From Elymus sibiricus (Eukaryota > Streptophyta > Magnoliopsida > Poales > Poaceae), in assembly GCA_039707655.1 (NCBI GenBank), contig CM077676.1:238091866-238155865 (forward strand): 64,000 nucleotides of DNA. Direction: 5' to 3'. The stretch's first letter is position 1. Every line of letters starts with the position of its first letter. Made by a program: the position numbers and the translations under genes. Shown here piece after piece: positions 1-10,297 of this stretch. Under the pieces are notes generated by a model. The model was not told the DNA's origin. It saw nothing but the letters and a program-made list of their open reading frames with translations, and ran no database searches.

Positions 1-2880
1 TCTGCTGAAAGCATCCGCGATAACATTAGCCTTGCCTGGAGTGTATTCAATGCTCGGGTTGTACTCTTGAATCATCTCCACCCATCGGGTCTGACGGAGA
101 TTAAGGTTGGGCTGAGTGAATATGTACTTGAGGCTCTTGTGATCGGTGAAAATGTCCACCTGCCTGCCCAACAAGAGATGTCTCCATGTGATTAAGGCAT
201 GGACGACAGCTGCCAACTCCAAGTCATGAGTAGGATAGTTCCTCTCGTTCGGCTTCAACTGCCGAGAGGTATAAGCCACCACTTTCTTCTCTTGCATTAG
301 TACTCCACCGAGACCTTGCATAGAAGCATCACAGAACACTTGGTAGGGCTTGGATTCATCTGGAGGAGTGAGAACTGGAGCAGTAATGAGCTTCTTTTTG
401 AGTGTCTTGAACGCAACATCACACTCAGGAGTCCAAGCATATTTGACATTCTTCTGGAGAAGGTTAGAAAGCGTCTTGGCAATCTTGGAGAAGTTCTCCA
501 CGAATCTTCTGCAATAACTTGCAAGCCCGAGAAAGCTTCGGAGTTGCTTGACATTTTGAGGAGGCTGCCAGTTGACAATAGCTTCAACCTTTTCAGGATT
601 TAATGAGATGCCCTTGGTAGAGATAATGTGACCGAGGTAAAGAACTTCATCAAGCCAGAATTCACACTTAGAGAACTTAGGATAGAACTGATACTCCCTG
701 AGCTTATCAAGAACCAAGCACAAATGCTTTGCATGATCCTCTCCAGTCTTGGAGAAAACCAGGATGTCATCGAGATAGACAAGAACGAACTCATTTGTGT
801 ATGGATGGAACACATAGTTCATCACACGAGAGAAAGTAGGAGGTGCATTTGCAAGGCCGAAGGACATGACTATGTATTCATAAGAGCCAAAGCTCGTCCT
901 GAAAGCTGTTTTGGGAATGTCTTCTTCACGAATGCGAATCTGGTGATATCCCATACGAAGATCGAGTTTGGAGAACACCTTTGCACCTTTGAGTTGCTCA
1001 AACAATTCATTGATATTGGGAAGTGGATATTTGTTCTTGATTGTCTTTTTATTCAATGGGCGGTAGTCAACACAAAGTCTTTCCGTGCCATCTTTCTTCT
1101 TGACAAAGAGAACTCCACAACCCCAAGGAGAAGAACTCGGTCTGATTAAACCCAGACGCTCTTGTTCATCGAGCTGTCTCTTCAATTCTTTTAGCTCTTC
1201 TGGCCCAAGCTTGTAGGGGCGTTTGCATACGGATTCTGTGTCGGGCTCGAGCTCAATGACAAACTCAACAGGCCAGTGAGGAGGCATTCCTGGCAACTCT
1301 TCTGGAAAAACATCCTCATATTCGCATACCACTAGAATTTGAGATATGGCATTAATCTTGCCTTTCTCATTGAGGGAGAATAACCGAATGGTATCATCAC
1401 AAGCAGCAAAGATAATAACATCTTCAGAAGGATGAGTCAATTGAATTTCCTTGGCTGCACAATCAAGAGAAGCCTTGTGCTTGGAGAGCCAATTCATGCC
1501 GAGAATGAGATCAATATCAGAATTCCCAAGGACCATCGGATCAACTTGAAAAGAATAATTGCCCATCTTGATATCGACATTTGGAACCACCATTTGAGCC
1601 ATCATTTTCTTACCCGGAGACACTACCGAGAGAGGTTTATGCATGTCTTGTGTAACGAAACCATGCTTAGCAGAAAAAGGTCTTGAGATGAATGAATGCG
1701 ATGCACCAGTATCAAAAAGAACTTTAGCCGGAGTGGAAATAACCAAGAGATTACCCATGATCACTTCAGAAGACTCCTCTGCTTGAGCTGAATTCAACAT
1801 GTTCACTCTTGCAGACTTGGGATTGTGATTGACCATAGCATTGCTTGGAGGTCTGCCAGGAGGAGGAGGTGGAAGGCGCTTCTGAGTGCACTTGTTGGCA
1901 TAGTGTCCTTTCTGACCACACTTGTAACAAGTAACCTCCGAGAGTGGACGAGGAGGAGGAACGACTGCCCTTGGAGCCTAAGGTCTCTGGTGGTACACTG
2001 GGTTGGGCGGGTGGGAAGAACCACGACCACCAAACTGCTTCTGCTGATGCTGAGGACGAAACTGAGGAGGAGGAGGTAACCAGAACTTTTGCTGCTTGGC
2101 AGCCACTTGCGACGAGGAAGAAGAGTGAACTGCATCTCTGATTCTCTTCTTAGAAGCATCAAACTTGACTTGAGCTGATTCTTGCTTGAGTGCCATGTTA
2201 TAGAACTGATCAAACTCAGGTGGATCGACTAGGATGAGAGCAAGCTGTAGGTCCTCTCTGAGACCACCCCTGAACTGGTAGATCTTGCTCTTGTCATCTG
2301 GAATGTCTTGCTTGGCATACCGAGCGAGATTCTGGAACTCAGTGTTATACTGATAGACAGACATGCTTCCTTGCTTGAGATTTCTGAATTTCTCACGCAT
2401 CTCCTCAAACACACTTGATGGAATGTGATGTGCTCTGAAATCACGACAGAAATCGGTCCAAGTGATGACTCGACCACCTCTAGAGTCTTTGTACTGCTGC
2501 CACCACTCGGCTGCCTGGTCCTTGAGCTGGAAAGAAGCGAACTTGACATAGTCCTCAGGTCTGACATTGCTGCACTCGAAGTGTTTGTTGATATCCACTA
2601 ACCAATCGTCAGCATCGAGAGGGTGAGTGCATGAACTGAAGGACTTAGGCTGGTTGCTGAGAAACTGGTTGAGAGTAGCATATTGAGGTTGATTGTTGAG
2701 AAACCCTTGGCCTTGATTGCCTTGATACCCTTGATTCCGCTCTTGCATAAACTGGAGCAGCATCTGAGTATTGGCATTGGTTGCTGCCATCAAAGCTTGC
2801 CATGCCTCCGGAGGCGGAGGTGGAGGGTCTAACTGCTCCCCATCATCACGGGTCAGATTCCCACGGGTTGTGGGAGCCAT
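1..2880 (-). pseudogene. RLG-1 gag-pol polyprotein (partial, one in-frame stop)
   Basis: The gag start is the ATG at 2878-2880 (MAPTTRGN). Residues 1-300 hold a proline run and a Retrotrans_gag capsid domain (for example AEWWQQYKDS). A TAG at 1978-1980 follows, after which the same frame continues for 659 codons to base 1. Downstream come a CCHC knuckle ([14 protein letters not shown], near 1888-1930), an aspartic protease site (LFDTGASHS, near 1690-1725), a reverse transcriptase with YLDD (766-777), and RNase H ending [16 protein letters not shown] at the window edge. I read every codon from 1 to 1977 and found no other stop, so the frame is close to intact. The stop falls before the nucleocapsid knuckle, so it would remove the knuckle from Gag. 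It is best explained as a C-to-T change in a CAG codon. Confidence 0.88.
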
Positions 2881-3759
2881 CCTGAAGATGGAAACAACCG
2901 TTAGAATCCTCAATGAGACAATTGAAAAGCTGAATCAACGGATAGATATTGCAACATAAGTCTTCACAGGCTAGCATCCGAACAGATATGAACGAATGCA
3001 TTCCGAAAGATAGATGATACACCAAAGATTGAGAAGCCACTTGGAAAGAATGTTAGAATAATGCACAAGGTACCGAAGATGGAAACAAACATATGATAGA
3101 CCCCATATCGTATCATGTGTCTGTTGGAAAGATATAATAGGTGATACTTGAATTCCCCTAGGAACCCCCAAAACTTCTTGGTTATGAGATCAGGTTGCGG
3201 ATCCAGGAACCTACTCATAAAACAACAACCTAATCAGCAGCAACCGCATCGGCAACCCTCAACACATGACCGAGAAACTTCGCAAATTCGTCTACCTTAG
3301 ACCTTTGAAAACACAATGATACTATCCATGGTGGACCATCCGAGTTATCTCCACCAGTACTAGGGAAAATCACGGCACTATTTGCCACCACAAAAAGTAT
3401 AGAAGCATTTTGATGTCGGCATCCTCTGGTATTCCGGAACCGAAACGATAGCGAGTGTGACAAAACCCCTTGGAGCTCAACTCCCCGGGGCCAATCCATA
3501 CGGTCAGGAGGCACCAAGAACAGAGTCACGTCACACCGATATCGCAACCATTCCAACAATACCCGCGGGATCCTAAATTTTTTTTGAGTGAGAAGAGATA
3601 GTAGAATAAAACACCTATGCCACAATTCCTCACCAGAGCGACGAAGGGGATAAGGAGTAAAGAGAATTCCTACTCTCCGATATATAACTAGGACTCAAAA
3701 TAGTTTTTGTTCTAGACTCATCAATGATTCGATCAAACAAGGGGCTCCTATAGTCGGTA
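2881..3759 (-). other. RLG-1 untranslated leader
   Basis: This stretch lies between the primer site and the gag start. Short open frames are present, but none shows a recognisable domain. I read it as the 5' leader of the element, where packaging signals would be expected; nothing further can be identified by eye. Confidence 0.6.
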
Positions 3760-3774
3760 TGGCTCTGATTACCA
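3760..3774 (-). other. RLG-1 primer-binding site, initiator tRNA-Met type
   Basis: On the minus strand the sequence is TGGTAATCAGAGCCA, the usual TGGTATCAGAGCCA primer site with one extra A. It starts three bases inside the LTR border, the expected place. The extra base would weaken primer pairing. Confidence 0.75.
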
Positions 3775-3777
3775 ACT

Positions 3778-5733
3778 TGTAACGCCCAAGATGAGGCTCT
3801 ATCGCAATCTCGTGATGAAGTCAAGATCATGACAGAACCCCATTTTGGATCGCATAGCTAGTTGGTTCTCAAATACATACAACCAAATTAACAGATGAGT
3901 GTACCAGATAAAGGCTTACACTCACCACATGCTACAGCATAAATATATCATAAACATCATACAATCATCCAAAAGAAAGGCAGGGTCCGACTATGAACGA
4001 AAACAAACAAAAAAAACACCACCCTGCTAATCCCCGGATCAACCGACTAGGCCCACTACTGACCGTCTGGCATCGTGACGTACATACGTCCACGCTCATC
4101 GTCATACTCCCAATGGAGCATCTCGGGCTCACCTGTGTCTGCCTCAAGCGTACCTGCAACTGGTGTTTATAGTAATCTGTGAGCCACTGGGACTCAGCAA
4201 TCTCATCACCCAAGGTAACAAAACTATTTAAGCTGATAGGAATGGAAGGGGTAAATGTGTTGAGGTTGCAGCAAGCACTAAGCATGTTTAAGTGGCTAAC
4301 TTATGAGTACAAGATTAAAGATGAGCATACTACACATAACGGTCGCAAGTTTAACATGATCAAGAAGTGATCCTGAACACCTACTTACGGTCAATCATAA
4401 CCCCACCGTGTTCTCTTCCCGAACTTACTCGAAAAGAGACCATCACGGTTACGCACACGGTTGGTGTATTTTATTAGAATTAGTGTCAAGTTCTCTACAA
4501 CCGGAGGTTAAAAATATCCAAGTCGCCACATAACCGCGGGCACGGCTTCGCGTAAGATTTAAACCTGCAGGGGTGTTCCAACCTGGTACATCATAGACCA
4601 ACACAAGCTGCGGTGGAAATACCTCAACCTCAAGAAAACCCGATCAACCTCGAGTCAGCCCGAAGTATCCTTCCAATTCCCGGTGCACAAGACATTTCGA
4701 CAATGGTAAAACAAATCCAGCAAGACCACCCGGTGTGTCGATACCCCGATAGGAGCCGCGCGTATCTCGTTCTCAGGACACATCCGTCTATGCAAAGGCT
4801 ACGATTAGTTGAGACCCAAGTTTCCAAGGGGGCGCCGCAGGCTGCTAGGTAGGTGGACCAACACTCATGAGGAGCACTGGCCTGGGTTGTTGATTAAGAA
4901 TCCTTGGGTTAATTACTCCCTATGCAAATTTTAGTTGTTATTAAGCAAATGGTAAAACCAATGTTGGATCTTGCTGGAAGAGCTTTATTCAAAGCGAACT
5001 ATCAAGATGGTCCCATAACCCCTGAGCATGTTAGGAACGCTAATCAAGGATCATAACACCGGTATTACGGAAACTAAGGTGGTATGAGTGGAACAAAACA
5101 CTAGGCAAAAGGCCGAGCCTTTCACACACAACCAACTATATAGATACATTAATTAAATAAGAGATATTGTGATATCCCAACATATCCATGTCCCAACATG
5201 GAACAACCTGCACTGCACCTGCAACTAGCAACGCTATAAGAGGGGCTGAGCAAAGCGGTAACATAGCCAAACAACGGTTTACTGGGTAGGGTGGTTAGAG
5301 GCTGTATCATGGCATATGAGAGGATGACATGTATGTGGTAGGAAGCGTGACATAGCGATAGCAACGAGACAACTAGCAAGCAAAGATAGTAGTGTTATCA
5401 AGGGTAATGATCATCTTGCCTGAAGTCTCTTCGGTAGGATAGTAATACTGCTCCTCGAACACGTTCTCAACAGGTTCCTCAAACTCAGACTCGTCTCCCG
5501 GTACTACCCAAAGAAAGAACAAGCACCGAAATAAACAAACAATCATGGCATAGACGCACAAACAAAATGATGCATGCATGACACATGGCAAATTATGACA
5601 TGAAGATGAAATGCAAAAAGAAAAGCAAAACACAACATGAGAAGAAGCCCATCCACCAAGATCATCATGACAATTCCATATATGGCAAGGTTGGGGAGTA
5701 CAAAAATGGAAGGAGCCCATCTGGGGTGTTACA
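3778..5733 (-). repeat. RLG-1 5' LTR (1,956 bp)
   Basis: The borders are TGTAACGCCC (3778) and GGGTGTTACA (ends 5733), which are inverted copies of each other. The left border sits next to the primer-binding site, so this is the 5' LTR of a minus-strand element. The partner LTR is outside the window, so its age cannot be estimated. Short open frames inside are not convincing genes. Confidence 0.85.
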
Positions 5734-5938
5734 ACTGCCTCCGCGGCTTCGCCATTGAAGCGGTGTGCTGACCGAGGGCGCCGCCCGCTGCGCGCCCAGC
5801 AGAACACTCCTCCTCGCCACATCCAAACGCCTACATTAAACCCGCATGGAAGACGAGAAACCTATTTCGGCCACACGTCCGTTCACGAGCGGGTCGGCAT
5901 TAAACACAATGTCGGGCAAGCTCCTCCCATCCGCCGTC

Positions 5939-5947
5939 TATTTAAAT
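5939..5947 (+). promoter_or_regulatory. TATA-like box of a gene relic
   Basis: TATTTAAAT lies 78 bases upstream of an ATG in a good plant context (CCATGG, ATG at 6025). This looks like a core promoter and short 5' leader preserved ahead of a broken coding region. Confidence 0.4.
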
Positions 5948-6024
5948 GATGCCTGACACGGGGCAAAAATCGCACCACACCTCCGGTCCCATCTCCTTCT
6001 TGCACCATTTTCTCCGCAATCTCC

Positions 6025-6611
6025 ATGGCACCCGGCGAGCAGGAAGAGGAGTTCACCAGCATGAAAGCTGGCTGGGTGGCCCACCGAGCCCGCCGGAACG
6101 ACCCATGCAACTTGCTGGTCCACCTCCCTCGCCCATCCCGACGGAGCAAGTTGCCACCCAAAGTCAGCGCGCGGTTCAGCAACTCGCCGCTCCAAGCCAG
6201 CTTGCGGAGGAGTGGCAAGTTGCTCCTGGCCGGCATGGGGGGGGGGGGGGGGGGGGAGCACGGCGGCACGGGCATCGTGGCTGCCGTGGACGATGCCGCG
6301 TCATACCGCGCCTCGCATGCCTGCGACCGCACCATCCGCCATCAACGCGCCCTTAACCGTGCCCTGCCGGCAGAGAAAGAAGCCGACTACGCGAAGATCG
6401 GCGAGTCGGTGGCCCACGCGTCCGCGCCCGCCGCCAACATCGAGAAAAAGTAGAATACGGGGGGCCGCCACCGCTTGGGTCCTACGAAGGCCACCGCCGG
6501 CGCGTCGCTGGCTTGCACAGCTGGTGACTTGCCCGGTTCTTTATCTTAGACCATCGTCAACCCCCGCCTTGGCTACACGGAGGTGGAGGAGCCCCCCTTC
6601 ATCTTCAGCTA
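6025..6611 (+). pseudogene. Gene-like relic, unknown product
   Basis: The ATG at 6025 opens a 142-codon frame (MAPGEQEEEFTSMKAGWV...) that ends with TAG at 6451. The same frame then continues through another TAG (6547-6549) to a tail, NPRLGYTEVEEPPFIFS, ending at 6609-6611. The regular tail in the same frame suggests one former coding region of about 195 codons with two stops. A run of 20 G at 6237-6256 lies inside and is a likely site of length change. I do not recognise the protein family. An alternative is that this is a non-coding or captured fragment; GC-rich DNA gives long frames by chance. Confidence 0.35.
6237..6256. repeat. G homopolymer (20 bases)
   Basis: An uninterrupted run of 20 G on the plus strand. 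It is a possible G-quadruplex site and a hotspot for sequencing or replication length error. Confidence 0.95.
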
Positions 6612-6685
6612 GAGCATCTTCACCTTAGCTGGAGCACCTTCACCTTCAGTTGGAGCACATTCAGTTGGAGCACCATTCCAACTCC
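6604..6685. repeat. Short degenerate tandem repeat (TTGGAGCACATTC-like)
   Basis: Four imperfect copies of a 15-21 base unit built on AG(C/T)TGGAGCACCTTC follow the end of the gene relic. No coding role is evident. Confidence 0.6.
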
Positions 6686-6753
6686 ATTTAGCGGCGCAGC
6701 CGGACATAGGGAAGATAGGGGGAAATGCGATAGCGAGTATTGGTGTGGGAGCT

Positions 6754-6947
6754 TTACTTAAATTTTATATTCTTAAAACATGCAAAGCATTGGCTTGTTG
6801 TATCACTGCCGTAAGATTGACATGCAAGCATTATTCTTAGGACGCACACGATCAGCTCATTTGCCGCACTTTCACACAGACCAAGTTTGATCAGCTTGTT
6901 AGGGTCGCTGTCCCCATGCCTCATCATGCCGTGTTTCACAGCTTGCA
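6754..6947 (-). other. Exon-like open frame, possible end of a host gene
   Basis: On the minus strand, TTGCAAG resembles a splice acceptor and is followed by an open frame of about 63 codons (VKHGMMRHGDSDPNKLIKLG...) ending in TAA. Its amino-acid composition looks ordinary rather than repeat-derived, but I do not recognise a family. It lies just left of CACTA-1 and may be the last exon of a locus whose other parts sit at 9743-9985 and near 21332-21690. The link is inference. Confidence 0.25.
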
Positions 6948-7440
6948 AGATTCACAACCAACTCATAAGATACCCATAATAAGTATAACAAAGATGCCTA
7001 TGCATCTCAATGATTCACAAATCAGAGCCAATAGTTACTAAAACAAAGTTGTGAGAATGTGTACAAATAAAGAAAAATCGATCGATGCTTCTCTTAGCAC
7101 CAGAAATCCATAAACGCACTAGTGGAGAAATGGCTAGCCACAACTTTAGTTGGTGGCGCCCCATTTTCATTCAACGCCACCACTATATTTTCCAAATAGT
7201 GGTGGCATTCGCATATTTGGTACGACAACTTTATAAGGATAGTGTTGGCGTAGATTTTTTCTAACACGCCACCAATTGACGGGCCCGGCTTTACTTACCG
7301 GTTGGCAGAAAGTGGTGGCGTTGGATTTGTATGAACGCCAGCACTAATTAGTCTAGTGCTAGCGTTCATTGAATTTGAACACCAACACTAAGTTTTGCCA
7401 ATATATATATAGGAGTTGGCAGAGCTAGCACTTGTTTCTC

Positions 7441-7830
7441 AATATTTATTTTTAATGTATTATTATTTTGAGCCTTTTTAATGATTTTGAAACTTTTAGT
7501 TATCAAAGTAAGAATATTTATTTTGAATTTATTATTACTTTGAGACATTTTATTATTTTTTGAAACATTTAGTTATTAAAGTAAAAATATTTATTTTTAA
7601 TATGTTATTATTTTGAGCCTTTTTAATGATTTTTGAGACTTTTAGTTATCAAAGTAAGAATATTTATTTTGAATTTATTATTACTTTGAGAGATTTTATT
7701 ATTTTTTGAAACATTTAGTTATCAAAGTAAAAATATTTATTTTTAATATGTTATTATTTTGATCCTTTTTAATGATTTTTGAGACTTTTAGTTATCAAAG
7801 TAAGAATATTTTTTAGTCTTTTGAGACTTT
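7441..7830. repeat. AT-rich tandem repeat inside CACTA-1 (about 145-bp unit)
   Basis: A unit starting GAGCCTTTTTAATGATTTT recurs at about 7470, 7615 and 7761, giving 145-146 base spacing and nearly three copies. Each unit has two half-units built on TTTTAGTTATCAAAGTAA. Confidence 0.85.
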
Positions 7831-9001
7831 TTTTATTTTTTGAAATATTTATTTATTAAACTAAAAATAGTTATTTTGTGCTTCTATTTTTTTAGTTATT
7901 ATTGTGTTTTTTAGTATTTTGAGACTTTATTTTTTAGACATTCATTTTGTTTTTTGTATATTTTTATTGGGCCTAGCCCAACATTGCGTCGGACGCTTCC
8001 TAGGCAAAACCAAAGGGGCCACGGCCCTTCGCCCCACTCGCCCACTGCACTCGTCCCCCTACTCCGTCGTCGCCCTCCTCTCAATCCCCTTTCTGCCGAC
8101 GGCGGTCGCCAGCCGATTCCGGCGATTTTCGGCATCGTCCAGTCGTGAGGTACACATCTTTGCCTCCCCCTCTCAACGCGAGTGAAATTGTCCATTTGAA
8201 TTTGTTTTTAATATGAGGTGTGATTCACATTCCCAATGCTAGGGTTTCGGTGACGACAACCAGATCAAGATGATAGGAGGTGACAGCGACGGAGTAGACA
8301 GTAGGCGACGACGATCGACCCTCGGCTCCAACTCAGGTGAGCATAACAACCCTCCCTTTTTTGCTATAGGTCACTGCCACTATAATTTTGCTTAGGTCCT
8401 AGCCACTGTAATTTTTCTTGAGCTTTGGTCACCCTCGGCTCACTGTAATTTTGCTTAGGTCATATGCAAACATGTTGATAGAGATGGCATTTCCATAGAA
8501 CTGTCTTTGCTCTAGGTCATGGCCTTGTCATTTTTAACAATTGTTTAAGTATTGTTTGCTTTAGATGCTATGTAGTTCATTAATTTGTGCCATGAAATAG
8601 ATGCTATCTAGTTCATTAATTAGATGCTATCAATTTCTAAAATGTTCTATTCACTTGTTGTATATAATGGAAATCTTCTAGTAATTAACTGTTATTCATA
8701 ACAGTGCCAAGATTTAGTTGCATTTAGTTCTATACATTGCTAGTTCAGTGCCAAAACAGTGCCAACATATGCAATATTTGAACTACTTTTCATTGGTGTC
8801 AAGATTTGGTTGCATTGGCAAAACAGTGTCAATATTCACTTGTGGTATCTCCTTCTTAAATGCCATGTGTTCTATTCTAAGACCATGAGTGCTTGTATGT
8901 TTGCATATAAAATGCCATGTATTCTTGATCATAGTATGTGTTTGTTTGTGTAGAAAATGCAACCCTAACCCACTGTCAATGTTAAAGTGCATCAGGTCAT
9001 C

Positions 9002-9338
9002 ATGGCAGCTTCTGGAGGCAACAAGGAGGTGGTGTACGATGTGGTCATGCTCAACCGAGATTGCTTGGCGAGTAATCAATATATCATCAATAGCCAGCAA
9101 GAGACAGCTAAAGGCAGAGATCCATGAGTTGCGCAACAAAGGGGTTGAGCTCTTCAAGAGGAGTAACAAGCTGAGGGACGAGAGGGATAGCCTGGTCGAG
9201 GATGGGGACAAGCTGAAGCAAGAGAAAAAACTCCTTAGGGCAGAGAAGGTTGACCTCAAGTTGACCGTAGCTCACCTCAGAAAAGATGGAGAGGACAACA
9301 GAAACAAGATTCGCCAGCTAAAGCTAATTCTTGAATGA
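9002..9338 (+). pseudogene. Coiled-coil protein relic carried by CACTA-1
   Basis: The frame from ATG 9002 reads MAASGGNKEVVYDVVMLNR and on through SQQETAK before a stop. A second frame takes over at about 9100 and runs AEIHELRNKGVELFKRSNK to RQLKLILE, ending with TGA at 9338. The two read as one protein of about 110 residues with a frameshift. The C-terminal half is strongly charged with a leucine heptad pattern, so a coiled coil is expected. Placed next to the right end of a CACTA element, it may be the remnant of the element's DNA-binding accessory gene or a captured host fragment; I cannot decide. Confidence 0.5.
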
Positions 9339-9742
9339 GAGTGTACTTATCTTGTTTAGTGAAGTTTAGCTAGTAACTTTTGTGAAGTTTAACTACTTTT
9401 GTGATATTTAGCTAGTAGCTTTTGTGATGTTTAACTCCTTTTGTGAAGTTTAGCTAGTAACTTTTATGAAGTAGAATATATATATTTTTAATAGAAAAAA
9501 CATATTTGCTGGCGTTGGCCAATAAGGCATGAGAGTGGAAAGATACACTTACTGCTAGCGTTGGCCACGTGGCACGCCATTACCCTCCAAAGTACTGCTG
9601 GCGTGGACACCCACACAAGCACTATTTTCTAACAATGGTGCCATATTGGTGGCGTCGTGTGTCCACGCCAGCAAGGCCCTTTCTGGCACACCATAGCTAG
9701 GCTTTTCTACACTAGTGACCTAATTTATGTAAGAAATTTGAT

Positions 9743-9985
9743 TCAAGGATTTGCTGCAACACTGAAACCAGTCCCGTTTACGGGCACACATGTCAAACAT
9801 TGGCAGATGAACATGTTCTGGGTAGTTGGTGGCACTACCACTACCAACATCTGCATAAGCGGGTCGCCAAGAACTTGTGGAATGATTTCACCATCCGAAC
9901 ATGTGTTGTTCTCCCGGATACGCCTTCTGCAAGTGGTTAACCTGCGGCTCCACTCGATCCTCTTACTTACAACTTGCCTCGCGAC
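9743..9985 (-). other. Exon-like open frame of 80 codons
   Basis: On the minus strand, TTAATTTAG looks like a splice acceptor, followed by an uninterrupted 80-codon frame from 9985 (VARQVVSKRIEWSRRL...) to TGA at 9743-9745. CACTA-1 begins 26 bases after the stop. No family is recognised. The frame could be the final coding exon of a host gene whose introns received RLC-1, or it could be chance. Confidence 0.3.
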
Positions 9986-10297
9986 CTAAATTAAGAATGG
10001 GACTAGTTGATGAAATGTATACTCACAAAGAGAAGCACTTTCATTATCTACATTGGAGATGAAATGAAAGCAAAGACAGTAGCTCTATTTTAACTATATT
10101 ATGACTTCATTTTATCAGGTGGCACTAGTGGTGCCAAAACATTGCATCAAATTATTAGTGGCATTAGATTAAGATGCAAAAACAATAGCATTATTGCTTT
10201 CTCATGGCTATGCCAAAACAGTAGCACAAGATCACTTAGCTGCTTGCAGAGTCAACATGCAACCAAAAAGGAACATACCTCATCATGGGAACCATAT
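9986..10297. other. Unassigned sequence between the exon-like frame and RLC-1
   Basis: AT-rich, intron-like sequence with GGCATTAGATTAA and CATTGCTT words that also occur right of RLC-1 at 20570-20900. The shared words support the two flanks being one locus. No gene is visible. Confidence 0.4.

Larger units (their letters stand above)
1..5733 (-). mobile_element. RLG-1: Ty3/gypsy LTR retrotransposon, 5' part (continues off the left edge)
   Basis: The element reads right to left: LTR (3778-5733), primer-binding site, leader, then gag, protease, reverse transcriptase and the start of RNase H, which runs off base 1. Reverse transcriptase following protease, with RNase H next and no integrase before RT, is the Ty3/gypsy order. 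The LTR begins TGTAACGCCC and ends GGGTGTTACA, the near-perfect inverted termini common in grass gypsy elements. The long LTR and a CCHC zinc knuckle fit the chromovirus (Tekay/Del-like) lineage, but integrase and any chromodomain lie outside the window, so the lineage is inference. The other LTR and target duplication cannot be seen; the flanking five bases on the right are ACTGC (5734-5738). Confidence 0.9.
7117..9717. mobile_element. CACTA-1: non-autonomous CACTA (En/Spm) DNA transposon, 2,601 bp
   Basis: The left end is CACTAGTGGAGAAATGGCTA. The right end, read inward on the minus strand, is CACTAGTGTAGAAAAGCCTA, an imperfect terminal inverted repeat. Flanking triplets are ACG and ACC, a one-mismatch target duplication. 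Both ends carry subterminal copies of AGTGGTGGCG/AACGCCAGCACT, where CACTA transposase accessory proteins bind in known elements. Inside are an AT-rich tandem array, a GC-rich segment (about 7970-8150) ending in a GTGAGGT splice-donor-like site, and a broken coiled-coil gene. No transposase core (TNP2-like) is visible, so it would depend on a partner. Confidence 0.88.

Noticed and set aside
5373..5822. 149-codon minus frame across the right border of the RLG-1 LTR
   Set aside because: It crosses the LTR terminus at 5733 into unrelated DNA, so it cannot be an old coding unit.
9657..9989. Plus-strand frame with PVPFTGTHVKHWQMNMFW resembling a copia gag start
   Set aside because: The likeness to copia gag (VPF.GT...W) is short, and the opposite strand has an equally open frame behind a splice-like site. 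No neighbouring LTR or pol supports it.
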